The translations under genes were made by a program, and so were the position numbers. From Fallopia convolvulus (taxonomy: Eukaryota > Streptophyta > Magnoliopsida > Caryophyllales > Polygonaceae), in NCBI GenBank assembly GCA_964016875.1, contig OZ024734.1, forward strand, positions 50,946,622 through 51,010,621: a stretch of 64,000 nucleotides of DNA. The letters are read 5' to 3'. This document shows positions 11,001 to 23,952 of the stretch, in pieces; position 1 is the stretch's first letter, and each line of letters begins with the position of its first letter. A model generated the notes under the pieces. That model did not search any database and was not told the DNA's origin. It saw only the letters and a program-made list of their open reading frames with translations.

Positions 11001-11808
11001 ATTTATACGACCGTAATAAAATTCTAACATAAAAGTAAGAACATATTGTTCATCTATGGTTTATAGAATTATAGAAGTCATATACACTAACAAAATACTT
11101 CAATTATTTTGACAATAGGTAAATATTGTAATGATAGTTTGTCCTCAATTTTAAGCGGATGAAATAGTAGTACGTGAATTGAGCATTTGAGCCTCATCAT
11201 GGTGTTGGCATGAAATAAAATATACATTAAAATTGATCTCATTCATATAGTTGATTGCAGTATAGTTTTATTTCAGAAATAATATTTTTCTAAGTAAAGT
11301 GTTCCTCGTACACATTCTAATTAGTGTAATCTTCTAATTAGTGTAGAATTTGATGTCTATACATATTCTTTCTCAATTACCATATATAATTGGGCACAAA
11401 AAAAGATTACAATCCAAGGATAAAATTATATATATAATTTAAATGCGCAAAATATGTCAAAAATTGTTAGTTGGTGGCTTAATTAGACTTTTTAATTTGG
11501 TGACATTATCTTTTCAATGGTATATATATACATATATTTTCTACAGATGAATAAATTAGGTTTTATGTTTTATTTTTCTTATTAGAAATGAACTTCTTAT
11601 ATTAAGAGTCTATTTTCATTAAATGGGGTAATAAATAGAGGGGCCATAAATTGACCAAGAATATAGATAGATTATATAGAATATAGATAGATAGATTGAC
11701 ATTCAATCTTTAATTAAAGTAGTTTATGAAATTGTATGAAAATCATATAGTATGTATAAAATGTATGAGCATTAATTGCTCAAGAACCTTTTCTTATAGT
11801 ATTATAGA
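8083..11808 (-). mobile_element. non-autonomous Helitron inserted in the element A 5' LTR
   Basis: Read on the minus strand, the element begins TCTATAATACTATAAG (at 11808) and ends with hairpin CCGTGT-gta-ACACGG, then GCATCACCA and terminal CTAG (at 8083). The insertion lies between A and T of the host. Joining the flanks (8082 to 11809) restores the intact 3' LTR sequence exactly, with no target duplication, as expected for Helitrons. The body is very AT-rich and I see no Rep or helicase reading frame, so it must have been mobilised in trans. An imperfect internal duplication lies at about 10738-10900. Confidence 0.88.
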
Positions 11809-12010
11809 TTATTATTATATGTTTGTGGTCCCATAACGACCTTCCTAGTGCTCAGAGTAGTGGTGTGTGTATTTGGTGCTCTGCTGCATATACCGTAGCT
11901 GTAACAAAACTTCATTCCATAATTTCAGAATTCAAAACTTTTCTCCCAAGCTTCTTCTTCTCTCCTTCCATGGGTTATCCATGTTCTTCCATTTTCATCA
12001 TATAATTACA
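11809..12010 (+). repeat. element A 5' LTR, remaining 202 bp
   Basis: Matches 28126-28327 with about eight differences. It ends TAATTACA directly before the primer-binding site. Together with 8048-8082 it makes 237 bp, the same length as the 3' LTR. Confidence 0.9.
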
Positions 12011-12022
12011 TGGTATCAGAGC
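12011..12022 (+). other. element A primer-binding site (tRNA-iMet)
   Basis: TGGTATCAGAGC, complementary to the 3' end of plant initiator-Met tRNA, lies immediately after the LTR end at 12010. Confidence 0.9.
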
Positions 12023-12123
12023 ACGGATTTTTGAATCTGATTAAAATCTTTCGATCATTCAACAAATCGTTTCTTCCTCTCTTAGAGAAACCCAACTTTT
12101 TCAGTTTTTGAGTTACTTCAACA

Positions 12124-12144
12124 ATGGTCACCGAAGGCATTGAC
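12124..12144 (+). pseudogene. element A gag, first codons (split by element B)
   Basis: An ATG at 12124 begins MVTEGID; element B interrupts it immediately. The gag reading resumes at 23953 with a duplicated TTGAC and continues NNDPLFLHSSDHPG, the usual start of this copia gag type. Confidence 0.8.
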
Positions 12145-15100
12145 TGTAATAAATGCGGTTTTTATGGATATTTTTGAATTTTTCTCGGATATCCTTTTAA
12201 CCTTTTTGTCCGTTTTAACGCTTAATCCAATATTTTTATTGGAAATTAAATCCTAGAAAATTGTTGGTGATATCCTAAAATCACAAAGAAATGTTTTTAT
12301 GGATCGTTGTGAATTCTAGGATTTTTCAGTGGAAAAAGAATATTTATTGGATAAGCCGTCTTTTTAATTATGTACCGGAAAGGATTTAAAATACGAAACG
12401 GAAGCCTTAAAAATTGATAGTAGCATGATAAAATCATGGAAAATTGGTTTTATTGGTCTACATAATTTACGGGACGTTTTTCGTTTAGTGAGTTTTTCCA
12501 CCCGAGGTACATACTTTTACCGCTTTAACGCGAGTCCCGTTTCGAGACGGGAAATTCCGTTTAACCGACCCACGTGTTTGCTTAATGAGGGAGGTGGCTG
12601 ATTTCTTCTGGTGCGTATTTGGATGAGGATAAGCTTGATTTTTTTTTGGAAGTTTGAAAACAGAGGATAGGGGCGAGAGGATTAGGACGAGAACGGCGGA
12701 CTTCGGTGAACTCCTTACCGCCGGCGTTCTTCTTCCCTTCCGCCTCCTTGCCATCCACCACCACCTACTCCATCTCCCTCACCTCCATTTCAATTTTTTT
12801 CTGGGTTTGTGGTTGCTGTAAAAACAGAACCGAGAGAGAGTCTTGGACGGAACGACGTCGCGGGAGAAAGAATTCAGCTCCACCGCCGGCTGTCTTCTTC
12901 TCAGCTGTCCACCATCCCCTACCCACCTCATCTCATCTTCCTCTTTATGTATATGGGCTTGTTGCTGCTGCACAGAGAAGCCAAGCCAAAGAGGAATCAG
13001 GCCAGAACGACAGACTTCGGGAGAAGAGAATTCAGCGCCGGTGACTCCTCTGCCTCGCCTCTGGTTCGGTTAGCAGCCGCCGGCCACCTTTCCTCCACCA
13101 CCTTCATCTCCTTCCTCTGTATGTCCTTGTGTGTGGCTGCTGCTGTGAGAAGGAAGCCGAACCAGTGAGAGGATGGAACGACGTCGGACTCGGGAAGATT
13201 GAATTCGAACCATCACCGTCGATCATCTTCTCGCCTCGCCAAGTGACGCCGTCGACGACCGTGGGCTTGTCCGACCACCACCCACCAAGAGGACCACTGT
13301 CGGGCAACTCCCAGCCACCCTCGGGCTCGGGGATTGAGCCATGATCGAGCCACACGAGCCATGGGTATGAGTGAAGGTATATACGATCGAAATTAATTAG
13401 CGGATTGGTTGCGGAGCCACCGTAAGGGCCTTTCGGTGCCGCTTTGCTAATTAAATTTATGGTTTTTATAATCTTGACGTTAATACGGTTCTACAGGTTC
13501 AAACCGCTCAAGAAACGGACGTCCGGATCTTCCGTTATAGCGAAGACAAGTTTTGGATACCGATTGTCAGGTAAAGGAATTCGGATAATTACTTGGGATT
13601 CGTCGTTAATCCGTTTGAGCTGAAATTTGGTAATATTGTAGTACTGTTACTGATGAACAATTTTTATTTAGAAAATTGTTTCAAAAGGGAAGCGGATAAT
13701 TAGTTATAATTCCGCCAAGATGGCTCCTTGAAGCATGATAACTAAGGATTTATTATATATCGATATTCGGAAATTAAAGCGTTTATCGATTAGGAAGTTG
13801 TAGGAGTTGAGAATACAACTAAGAAGTGTTTCTGTGAGCTCGTTGTTGAGAAATCCTTTTGTTATATTTGTCAGAAGGATGATACAGATTACTGTTGGAA
13901 TTGCTAAGGACATCGAGCACGCCTTATAAGGCAAGTGGACGATTCTCTCTTGCGTTATTGTTATTAAATGAGGAATTGGATCCCATTTAATATTTGTGTT
14001 GGGAACAACTTGTATGCTTAATAAAATATGATAGGTTGTTATATTTGTTAGAAATAATGACCATGTTGTTTATTCAGTTTCGCGTTAGAACTGGATTTAG
14101 GTCCGTTATGTGCGACCTTGTTTGTTGTCTCTCGTTGAGACATTGTTGTGATTCAGATAGTTCAGGGAGTGGTTCTATACCCTCTCTTTATAACAATATT
14201 ACATTAGGAGGGGCCTAATCCTAATGGTGAGTCATGACTCTTTTCCCCTACTCTTCGTGTGAGAGGGTTGATAGGCACTCTAGCTAAGTGCAGGTTCAGC
14301 ACGGTGTAGTGTAGACGACATGGTAATAGGCCTCTGTGATCTCTACCTCACCATATGCAAATGAAAGATCAAGAATAGCTTAAGTCTTATGATCTTGGTG
14401 TTGAGATGATTATGGATGAAACAGGCCCTCTAATCTCTACAACATCGGGACTCGTGCTATTCGGGTTGTTTAAGGATGAAATAAGCCCTCTGACCTCGGT
14501 AGCATTGTGTTCCTTCGGCAGTAGTTCGGGCCGATTAAAAGCCACCAATTTGTTGTGAAAAGTTTTGAAAGTAATATAAGATAAGTGCGTTAGGCACATT
14601 AATATACCTGAATGGTTCGTCCAGTCGGAAAGCCATTCTTACACCCGGTTATGAATGATTCTTAATCAAACTTTGATTAAGTCAATCTGATTAGTCGACG
14701 GAGGCTTTTTAAAATGTGATGTGATTAATATGAGTTCCCAACAATTGTTTATGCTTCTTAAAGAAACCACAAGCGGTGGTGTTCTCTCTCATGGATTATG
14801 CAAGTCTCCCTCTTATTCTCTATAAGACTGCTAACTGTTGGATCATAATCCAAGCCTATTCGGATTTTGGATGCCAATATGTTTAGTTACAACCATAAGA
14901 ACCAAGTTAGTTTCTCCGCTTGCTAGTCTATCATTAGACTAACCCGTCCATCTTCTTTTTCTTTTATATGGTCGGCTGGTGTCCACCGTTGTATACGATA
15001 CATCAGGTTCTTCTTGGAAGTTGATTCAAGAGGCGGATTCAGATGTTTGAAGCTCCAGAAGTTGAAGAAAGGTTTTCAATGATTATACTTGAGTGAAGAT

Positions 15101-15361
15101 CATGGTTGAACCACTTCAAAGTGAAGCTGAGTTTCAGAAATAAGAGCTTATGGAAGACTGGATGAAGATTTTGTTTAAATAGAAGGTTGTGCTATTTATT
15201 TAATCTTTTTGGATTAAGGTTTGTATAAGACCAATTGTATTTATTCCGCTGTAATGTTTGTTTTAGTTTGTTCAGTCAGTTTAAAGCCTTGGGTAGCTTC
15301 GGTTTAGTCTTAATCGAGGTTATTGGCGGTAATACCTCCAGGGTAGGAAGGGGGTGTTACA
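12145..15361 (+). repeat. element B 5' LTR (3,217 bp)
   Basis: It is the same length as, and nearly identical to, 20736-23952. The many 60-119-codon open frames in it recur in the other LTR and have no recognisable domain, so I treat them as chance frames. A GC-rich part (about 12640-13370) stands out from the AT-rich surroundings. Confidence 0.93.
12691..13235 (+). repeat. imperfect ~160-bp tandem repeats in element B 5' LTR
   Basis: Unit starts are at about 12691, 12850, 13005 and 13176, each beginning GAACG(A/G)C followed by a GGxGxGAA..TTC pattern, a pyrimidine-rich CCACCTCATCTC-like stretch and a TGTGGxTGCTGCTGT-like end. Spacing is about 159, 155 and 171 bp; the fourth unit is partial. 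The same array recurs in the 3' LTR at about 21282-21826. Confidence 0.6.
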
Positions 15362-18300
15362 GAAGTGGTATCAGAGCTAAAAGTTCCTACGTCTTGCTTA
15401 AGACTTTCATCTTCTATATAGAATTATGGAGAATTCTATATTGGTGTTGTCTTAGAACCATTTACGGAAAGTGGTTAAGATTGAAGGTCAGACTCGTGAA
15501 AGAGATTGAAGGAAAAAAGGAAATTGGAGAATATGAGGTAATAAGTTTGTAATAATTTCTTTGAAGGTCTTGTGATGGACATTTGATTCCCTGGAGATGG
15601 GAATGGATTCTGAGAAGGATCCATAGTAAGATCAGGTGAAGATTCCTAAAGTTGAACCGGTTCTAGACCAAGTTCTCAATGAATTTCTATTCCCTCTTGA
15701 GAGTCTGAATTGGGTGTACCCTTGTCGTCGTTTCTTCCATATTAGGAAACTTCTTGTGAGATTTTGAAGTTAAGTATTGTACTTCATAAAGACTTTATAG
15801 TTTGAAGGTTTCCTATTTTAAGCTCGTATGATGGAAGATTTCGAGTTAAGAATTTTTGTTAGAAAGTTCATGATTCAAAGATATGTGAAAGTTCAAGTGT
15901 TGTCTTGAAGTCATAAGAGTAAGAGTTTTCCCGAGAATATTTCTTAGGAATTTCTGAATTTGGTTGAAAATTCGATTATCAATAGAAGTTTGGAGTTGGA
16001 ACCTCCACTTCTCAACGTTGAGATTTGGAAAACCTTAAGAGTCTTGAGTGATTCTAAAAAGATCAGTATGGATCATGAAGTGATGTAAAAGAATCTTGAA
16101 AAGAAAAGGATTGTCTTTGAAAACTTTCTTCAACAACTATGTTTGTGACTCTATAGTATAGAATCATGGATATTCTGTACTTTTCTTTGCTCAGTTGGAA
16201 GTTAAAGAGCTTTGAAGTGCTCAAGTGTTGGATCGATTGAATTGTTAATCTATTGGAAAATGCAATTCAATTTTTAACCTGATAGTGTTTAAACTCAGAT
16301 TTTCATATATGTTGTTATCCTTTGAGTTAAGAGGATTGAGAATCCTAAATGGAATGGGAATTTCTTATGGTTATAGTAAGAAAGAAAGAAAGAATGTTGG
16401 TTCAGTTTAAGTTGTGAACAAGTGGTTAATCATCAAGGTTGTTGTGAATAAGGTTGAGTGGTCAAAATGGATTGAACAGGTAAAGGTTCATCGGTAATGT
16501 GTTTATGTTCAATTAACTACTAGTGCAAGTGTTAATTGATGACACTGAGTTGTTGATATCCAGATGACTAATCTACGTGACAACGTTATTGGAGTTTCGT
16601 TGTATGATACCCAACTTGAGATAATGAGAAGAGACTTGAGGTCTATAATTGACCAATAATGGAATCAGCAATGAGATGTGCTAATTTGTCAATGGTATTG
16701 ACTTATGTTTCTTCAAGGATGGAAATGATAAAGTTCAGTTTTGAGAAGATCAATCAAGGAATGATCTTAACATAGTTGCCTTTGATATTTTAATCGGTTG
16801 AGAGAAAAATATCAATCATTCAGTATTGTGGTCAATAAGGCTTAGCCCTTATCGCTGAAGGGATAATTTCAGTTGTGTTTGGATTTTGAAGTCTGTCAAA
16901 TCCAAAGCCTAAGGTGGTACTGGTGAGACTGTTAAGTTGTCGGCAAGCTTCCTAACCACAATCTCTTTCTTTGCAATTTGGTTTGAAGTTAAATTAATGA
17001 AAAGGCATACGGATTGAATCTTTTGAACTAGATGCATAGTTTGAAAGTTCATTTTTTTTATATATCGAGAAAATTAAGTTATAAGAGGATTGAAAGTCCT
17101 TAAACTCATCAGAAGAGTTTGATAGTTTACTTTTGGATATCAGAATTTATATGAAGATTCACTTGCAGAAGGCTTGTTGTCTTGTGAATTGATGAACTCA
17201 AGTATTGAATTTTGTCAATGGATCATATTTGCATAACTTTAAAGTAGTATGTCAAGGAGGCATACAAGTTGAAAATGATCGAAGAAGAATCTTCGCTATG
17301 AGTATGAAGATGTCGGAATCACATTTTTCCTAAGGATTGCAAGTAAGTGGATTGGAGTGATCAACTCTTTTCTTGAACTTGTGAAGATAAGTTGGGCTAA
17401 GATTGAGTTAAATCAGGCAGAGATTACTCAATACTATGGATTATAGAAAAGTCTAGCATGTATGTCTAATTAAGAAAAGTCAAGGTATGTCATCAAGTTC
17501 TACCTTGAGAAGGGAATGAAGTGTCACATTCGAGGGAAAATGTGGGGCTCAGAAGTGAATTGGAGTATCTTAGCTTCTTTGAGACTCGGTTTTGATTCAA
17601 AACATTTGTCAAGTTGGTAAAGTCAGCTAATGTGCAAGTGTCAACACAAAATTAGAATAAAGTGTTAGTAGCATCATTAAGATAAGGTCAACAATTTTAT
17701 TTGATGCATTGGCTTGACGCGCTCAATTCTTCAAGAGAGTAGCTAATCTTTGTTTCCGCGGTATTCAAAGTTAAAGCAAGTATGTTAGTAATCTATGTCG
17801 AGTTCATGCCAAGCTGTTATGATTTAAGGATATTATAGATCGCTTCATGATTTTCTCTTTTGAGAAAAATCTTAGGACTTATTATAATTCAAGTATGAAT
17901 TTCTAAAAGTAATGGTAGTTGTTATAAAGGATTAATGAATAAATTTTCTACGGTTTTCATGGTGGTGAGTAAGAATGTGATTTGTCTTCCATCTTGATCA
18001 CATGGTAAGGCAAGATTACATGTCTTATTCCTATGAGAATGCAGTAAAGGATTATGTTTAATTTTGTTTCCCATCCTGATCAGATGGTGGAATAAGATCA
18101 CATAATTCCTTGGGTTTTAAAGAATAGTTTCTAGTATGAGTGGTAATCATATAGGTTTCTCTCAAGTGAAGTTATTGAGATTCAAAGACGAGAGTTTTCT
18201 TGTATAGCAATGGCTATATCAGCTACTTGGTAAAAATCCTTTGAGTTAGTATTTGATATCCTATACTATTTAAGGAATATGGTCAAACTTCCCAAAACAG

Positions 18301-20735
18301 TTCGATTATAAGTAAAGAAATTTGGTAAGATTCTTTACAAATCTGTATTAGTCTTTAAAGAGCATGGAGTAACTCCGTACTTCTCTAAAAGTTTGGGATT
18401 GTTTTCAGTCAACGATTATTGGAATTCTCTATGCAGTTTGCTAGTAGTTCATCTTGGTTGACGTCATGGCCTAAGAAGTTCATTGCCTTTTTAGCGGAAT
18501 TATCTTTGAAAGTAAGTTGATATGGACTCCTGGGATGGAACCCTTTTTAAGGAATGACATTGTAGTAATCCTTTCTTTGGAATAAAGGATGTACTAGTAA
18601 TTTCTCCATTGGTTGTTATTTGTTTTCATGTTATCTTGAAAACATAAATCTCTTTGAAATAAGATAGTCAAGTGAGAACTTTAAGCAGAACTCCAATGGG
18701 TCTGGAGTTTGGATATGTAAATTAGTATTGATATTCAATCTCAGCCTGATAAGTTGTTGGATGTAGAGAGTGGACATGTGAGGATATGTTTTTAATCCTA
18801 AGAGTTAGGTTGCTCAACAAGTCAGAATGTTAAATAAAGTCTAAACAGTTCTTTGATGAAAAAGGCTGAAAATTGTCAATGGAGACAATTTTGTTAGAAA
18901 TTATTGGACTAAAGGTATTATTGTCTAATATGTTGGTATAGTAATGCGTAAGAGTGCAGTTTGAAGTAGTTGAGAGAGATAAATACTTTTGAATGTCAGT
19001 ATGCTCAAGCTGAGTTTTGGTTGAGAAAAGGATGTAAAGGATTGACAAGATAGGTTATTATCTTGTCATGTGTTGGATAAATCTCATATTCTTGGTTAAA
19101 ATAATACTGAGATTTTATCTCAATAAGGAAATTGAGTAAGGATTTTAAGTAATCTTTGTAAAGAAACTGATTTGAGAAGGACTAAAGATTTAGTTTGGAT
19201 GACAACAAGGTTGTGTGAATCCCCTAGGATTTTATTCAAAATCTGTTGACTAGATCAAGGAAAAGTAGTATGGGGAAAGTAATATTATTTAAGATCAATG
19301 GAGAAGATCAAGAAAGTAAGACACCAGGAATTGTTATTCAAGATTATGGATTGCTTGATTTTGAAACTGTTCATGTGTATCTGTGGTTGATGAGCTTTGA
19401 AAGCTTATTTCAAAGGAGGAATAGTTATTTGCTTAATTAGTTCATCCTAGAACAAGTAAATGTATAAGGTTTTTAAGATAAACTTTTGATGGAATGACAT
19501 GAAGCGAAATGTCACCGAGCTTGTTGTGATGTGTTTGGTTTGTTTGGAAGTCCTAATTAGCATAGAAGACTAGATGAAATGTTATAGTCTCTTCCTTTTC
19601 CAGAATGGAAGTGGGAAGATATTACAATGGATTCTTGTCATTAGTCGTTTAAGACTTAATGAAAGAAGAATGTAAGAAGGATTCAATATGGAGGTTGTTA
19701 ATAAACTCATTTAGAGTGTTCTTTTAATGCATTTAAGCTGACTTAAAGAGTATAAAAGTTAGCTGAGGTGTTCAGGCATGAAGCTTTTGATCCTCATAAA
19801 ACTCCAAAGACTTTTGTCTCTGATTGAGATAGGTGGTTCATGTCAAAGTTTTGAAAGGAGTGACATCAGCCTGGTGGAGTGAATTGAATTATAGCGTTGG
19901 CTTCCCTCATGAAACTGATGAGTAATGCAAAGAAACAAATTCAAACTCCTGAGGACATGTATTCTGGATTCCACATGAGTTGGAATGGTAGTTTGAGTTT
20001 GAGTGAATTCACATTCAAGAATTTTGATTACACGATAAACAAAATGACTCTTTTTGAGGTTTGTAAGGCCGGGAGTGTTGATTGTCAATTTGTTGGAATG
20101 ACAATGGTGACAAGGTTTTTCATGGGACAGACTTGGCCAAGAGAACAACAACTGATATCGCACTAACATGTTCAAGGGTGTTAACTGCTCAAAAGCGACA
20201 ACAGTCGTGTGTTGTTTTAAAGCGAGAGCATGTTAAGTTCATTGTAAAGAACGATGTTTTTATTCTAGTATCTGCCTTGAAAGGCGTATTCCGCTGAGGA
20301 AAGCAAGACAACGTAAATGCTCGCTATGTTGGATCTTTTGAGATACTGGAAAGAACTGGTAAGCTTGTTTATCGATTGGCATTGCCACCTTCAGTGCATT
20401 CTATCCGGAATGTTTTCCTTGATAGTGTGCGTTCAATATATCTCTGGTTAGGCTACCTTGGCCTATAAATGGAGGTAAAGAAAAGACTTGAGAAACCAGA
20501 CAAGAGATGTCGAGTCATTTTCCAAAGTCAATGAACGTTGTAAAAGAAGAAACTTGGTAATTAAGCAGTGGTTGTTCTGTGCTTGGTGCAGAAGTAACAG
20601 TATGTTTTTAAGGGGGTACTACAAACTTCTGTATAGGTTTGTAGTGGTTGTGTGTATGTGTGCTTATGCTATCCTTCCTTGTGATTTGAGTTCTCCTTGG
20701 TTTCGAGGACGAAACCATTTTTAAGGGGGTACTAA
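15362..20735 (+). pseudogene. element B internal region, decayed gypsy gag-pol
   Basis: The primer site is TGGTATCAGAGC at 15366-15377, four bases after the LTR. The rest is AT-rich with stops in every frame. The only part I can read is near the 3' end (about 19990-20420): pieces such as ARYVGSFEILERTGK and YRLALPPSVHSIRNVF match the C-terminal region of gypsy integrases, preceded by fragments of the upstream integrase segment. I could not recognise gag, protease, reverse transcriptase or RNase H. A polypurine tract (TTTTTAAGGGGG, about 20718-20729) precedes the 3' LTR. Confidence 0.75.
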
Positions 20736-23700
20736 TGTAATAAATGCGGTTTTTATGGATATTTTTGAATTTTTCTCGGATATCCTTTTAACCTTTTTGT
20801 CCGTTTTAACGCTTAATCCAATATTTTTATTGGAAATTAAATCCTAGAAAATTGTTGGTGATATCCTAAAATCACAAAGAAATGATTTTATGGATCGTTG
20901 TGAATTCTAGGATTTTTCAGTGGAAAAAGAATATTTATTGGATAAGCCGTCTTTTTAATTATGTACCGGAAAGGATTTAAAATACGAAACGGAAGCCTTA
21001 AAAATTGATAGTAGCATGATAAAATCATGGAAAATTGGTTTTATTGGTCTACATAATTTACGGGACGTTTTTCGTTTAGTGAGTTTTTCCACCCGAGGTA
21101 CATACTTTTACCGCTTTAACGCGAGCCCCGTTTCGAGACGGGAAATTCCGTTTAACCGACCCACGTGTTTGCTTAATGAGGGAGGAGGCTGATTTCTTCT
21201 GGTGCGTATTTGGATGAGGATAAGCTTGATTTTTTTTTGGAAGTTTGAAAACAGAGGATAGGGGCGAGAGGATTAGGACGAGAACGGCGGACTTCGGTGA
21301 ACTCCTTACCGCCGGCGTTCTTCTTCCCTTCCGCCTCCTTGCCATCCACCACCACCTACTCCATCTCCCTCACCTCCATTTCAATTTTTTTCTGGGTTTG
21401 TGGTTGCTGTAAAAATAGAACCGAGAGAGAGTCTTGGACGGAACGACGTCGCGGGAGAAAGAATTCAGCTCCACCGCCGGCTGTCTTCTTCTCAGCTGTC
21501 CACCATCCCCTACCCACCTCATCTCATCTTCCTCTTTATGTATATGGGCTTGTTGCTGCTGCACAGAGAAGCCAAGCCAGAGAGGAATCAGGCCAGAACG
21601 ACAGACTTCGGGAGAAGAGAATTCAGCGCCGGTGACTCCTCTGCCTCGCCTCTGGTTCGGTTAGCAGCCGCCGGCCACCTTTCCTCCACCACCTTCATCT
21701 CCTTCCTCTGTATGTCCTTGTGTGTGGCTGCTGCTGTGAGAAGGAAGCCGAACCAGTGAGAGGATGGAACGACGTCGGACTCGGGAAGATTGAATTCGAA
21801 CCATCACCGTCGATCATCTTCTCGCCTCGCCAAGTGACGCCGTCGACGACCGTGGGCTTGTCCGACCACCACCCACCAAGAGGACCACTGTCGGGCAACT
21901 CCCAGCCACCCTCGGGCTCGGGGATTGAGCCATGATCGAGCCACACGAGCCATGGGTATGAGTGAAGGTATATACGATCGAAATTAATTAGCGGATTGGT
22001 TGCGGAGCCACCGTAAGGGCCTTTCGGTGCCGCTTTGCTAATTAAATTTATGGTTTTTATAATCTTGACGTTAATACGGTTCTACAGGTTCAAACCGCTC
22101 AAGAAACGGACGTCCGGATCTTCCGTTATAGCGAAGACAAGTTTTGGATACCGATTGTCAGGTAAAGGAATTCGGATAATTACTTGGGATTCGTCGTTAA
22201 TCCGTTTGAGCTGAAATTTGGTAATATTGTAGTACTGTTACTGATGAACAATTTTTATTTAGAAAATTGTTTCAAAAGGGAAGCGGATAATTAGTTATAA
22301 TTCCGCCAAGATGGCTCCTTGAAGCATGATAACTAAGGATTTATTATATATCGATATTCGGAAATTAAAGCGTTTATCGATTAGGAAGTTGTAGGAGTTG
22401 AGAATACAACTAAGAAGTGTTTCTGTGAGCTCGTTGTTGAGAAATCCTTTTGTTATATTTGTCAGAAGGATGATACAGATTACTGTTGGAATTGCTAAGG
22501 ACATCGAGCACGCCTTATAAGGCAAGTGGACGATTCTCTCTTGCGTTATTGTTATTAAATGAGGAATTGGATCCCATTTAATATTTGTGTTGGGAACAAC
22601 TTGTATGCTTAATAAAATATGATAGGTTGTTATATTTGTTAGAAATAATGACCATGTTGTTTATTCAGTTTCGCGTTAGAACTGGATTTAGGTCCGTTAT
22701 GTGCGACCTTGTTTGTTGTCTCTCGTTGAGACATTGTTGTGATTCAGATAGTTCAGGGAGTGGTTCTATACCCTCTCTTTATAACAATATTACATTAGGA
22801 GGGGCCTAATCCTAATGGTGAGTCATGACTCTTTTCCCCTACTCTTCGTGTGAGAGGGTTGATAGGCACTCTAGCTAAGTGCAGGTTCAGCACGGTGTAG
22901 TGTAGACGACATGGTAATAGGCCTCTGTGATCTCTACCTCACCATATGCAAATGAAAGATCAAGAATAGCTTAAGTCTTATGATCTTGGTGTTGAGATGA
23001 TTATGGATGAAACAGGCCCTCTAATCTCTACAACATCGGGACTCGTGCTATTCGGGTTGTTCAAGGATGAAATAAGCCCTCTGACCTCGGTAGCATTGTG
23101 TTCCTTCGGCAGTAGTTCGGGCCGATTAAAAGCCACCAATTTGTTGTGAAAAGTTTTGAAAGTAATATAAGATAAGTGCGTTAGGCACATTAATATACCT
23201 GAATGGTTCGTCCAGTCGGAAAGCCATTCTTACACCCGGTTATGAATGATTCTTAATCAAACTTTGATTAAGTCAATCTGATTAGTCGACGGAGGCTTTT
23301 TAAAATGTGATGTGATTAATATGAGTTCCCAACAATTGTTTATGCTTCTTAAAGAAACCACAAGCGGTGGTGTTCTCTCTCATGGATTATGCAAGTCTCC
23401 CTCTTATTCTCTATAAGACTGCTAACTGTTGGATCATAATCCAAGCCTATTCGGATTTTGGATGCCAATATGTTTAGTTACAACCATAAGAACCAAGTTA
23501 GTTTCTCCGCTTGCTAGTCTATCATTAGACTAACCCGTCCATCTTCTTTTTCTTTTATATGGTCGGCTGGTGTCCACCGTTGTATACGATACATCAGGTT
23601 CTTCTTGGAAGTTGATTCAAGAGGCGGATTCAGATGTTTGAAGCTCCAGAAGTTGAAGAAAGGTTTTCAATGATTATACTTGAGTGAAGATCATGGTTGA

Positions 23701-23952
23701 ACCACTTCAAAGTGAAGCTGAGTTTCAGAAATAAGAGCTTATGGAAGACTGGATGAAGATTTTGTTTAAATAGAAGGTTGTGCTATTTATTTAATCTTTT
23801 TGGATTAAGGTTTGTATAAGACCAATTGTATTTATTCCGCTGTAATGTTTGTTTTAGTTTGTTCAGTCAGTTTAAAGCCTTGGGTAGCTTCGGTTTAGTC
23901 TTAATCGAGGTTATTGGCGGTAATACCTCCAGGGTAGGAAGGGGGTGTTACA
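20736..23952 (+). repeat. element B 3' LTR (3,217 bp)
   Basis: Near-perfect copy of 12145-15361. Differences I saw include 12284/20885-type T/A, one each in GCGAG(T/C)CC, GGAGG(T/A)GGC, AAAA(C/T)AGAACC, GCCA(A/G)AGAGG and TTGTT(T/C)AAGG. It carries the same GC-rich tandem array (about 21282-21826). Confidence 0.93.

Larger units (their letters stand above)
12145..23952 (+). mobile_element. Ty3/gypsy-type element B with 3.2-kb LTRs and dead interior
   Basis: This element starts TGTAATAAATGC, ends GGGTGTTACA and is flanked by the 5-bp duplication TTGAC (12140-12144 and 23953-23957). The two LTRs are 3,217 bp each and differ at only about six positions that I noticed. A primer site for tRNA-iMet and a polypurine tract are present. 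The 5.4-kb interior has no long reading frame, only a decayed gypsy pol; an integrase C-terminal block is still legible near 20300-20420. Long LTRs and this integrase end suggest a chromovirus of the Tekay/Del group (inference). Very similar LTRs around a dead interior indicate a non-autonomous element moved in trans. Confidence 0.9.

Noticed and set aside
12485..13355. Cluster of overlapping open frames on both strands, 60-119 codons, in the LTR of element B
   Set aside because: They recur exactly in the second LTR, lie in a GC-rich tandem array, overlap each other and have no domain.
19843..20297. Overlapping frames of 70-110 codons
   Set aside because: They are fragments of the decayed integrase region of element B on mixed strands, not genes.
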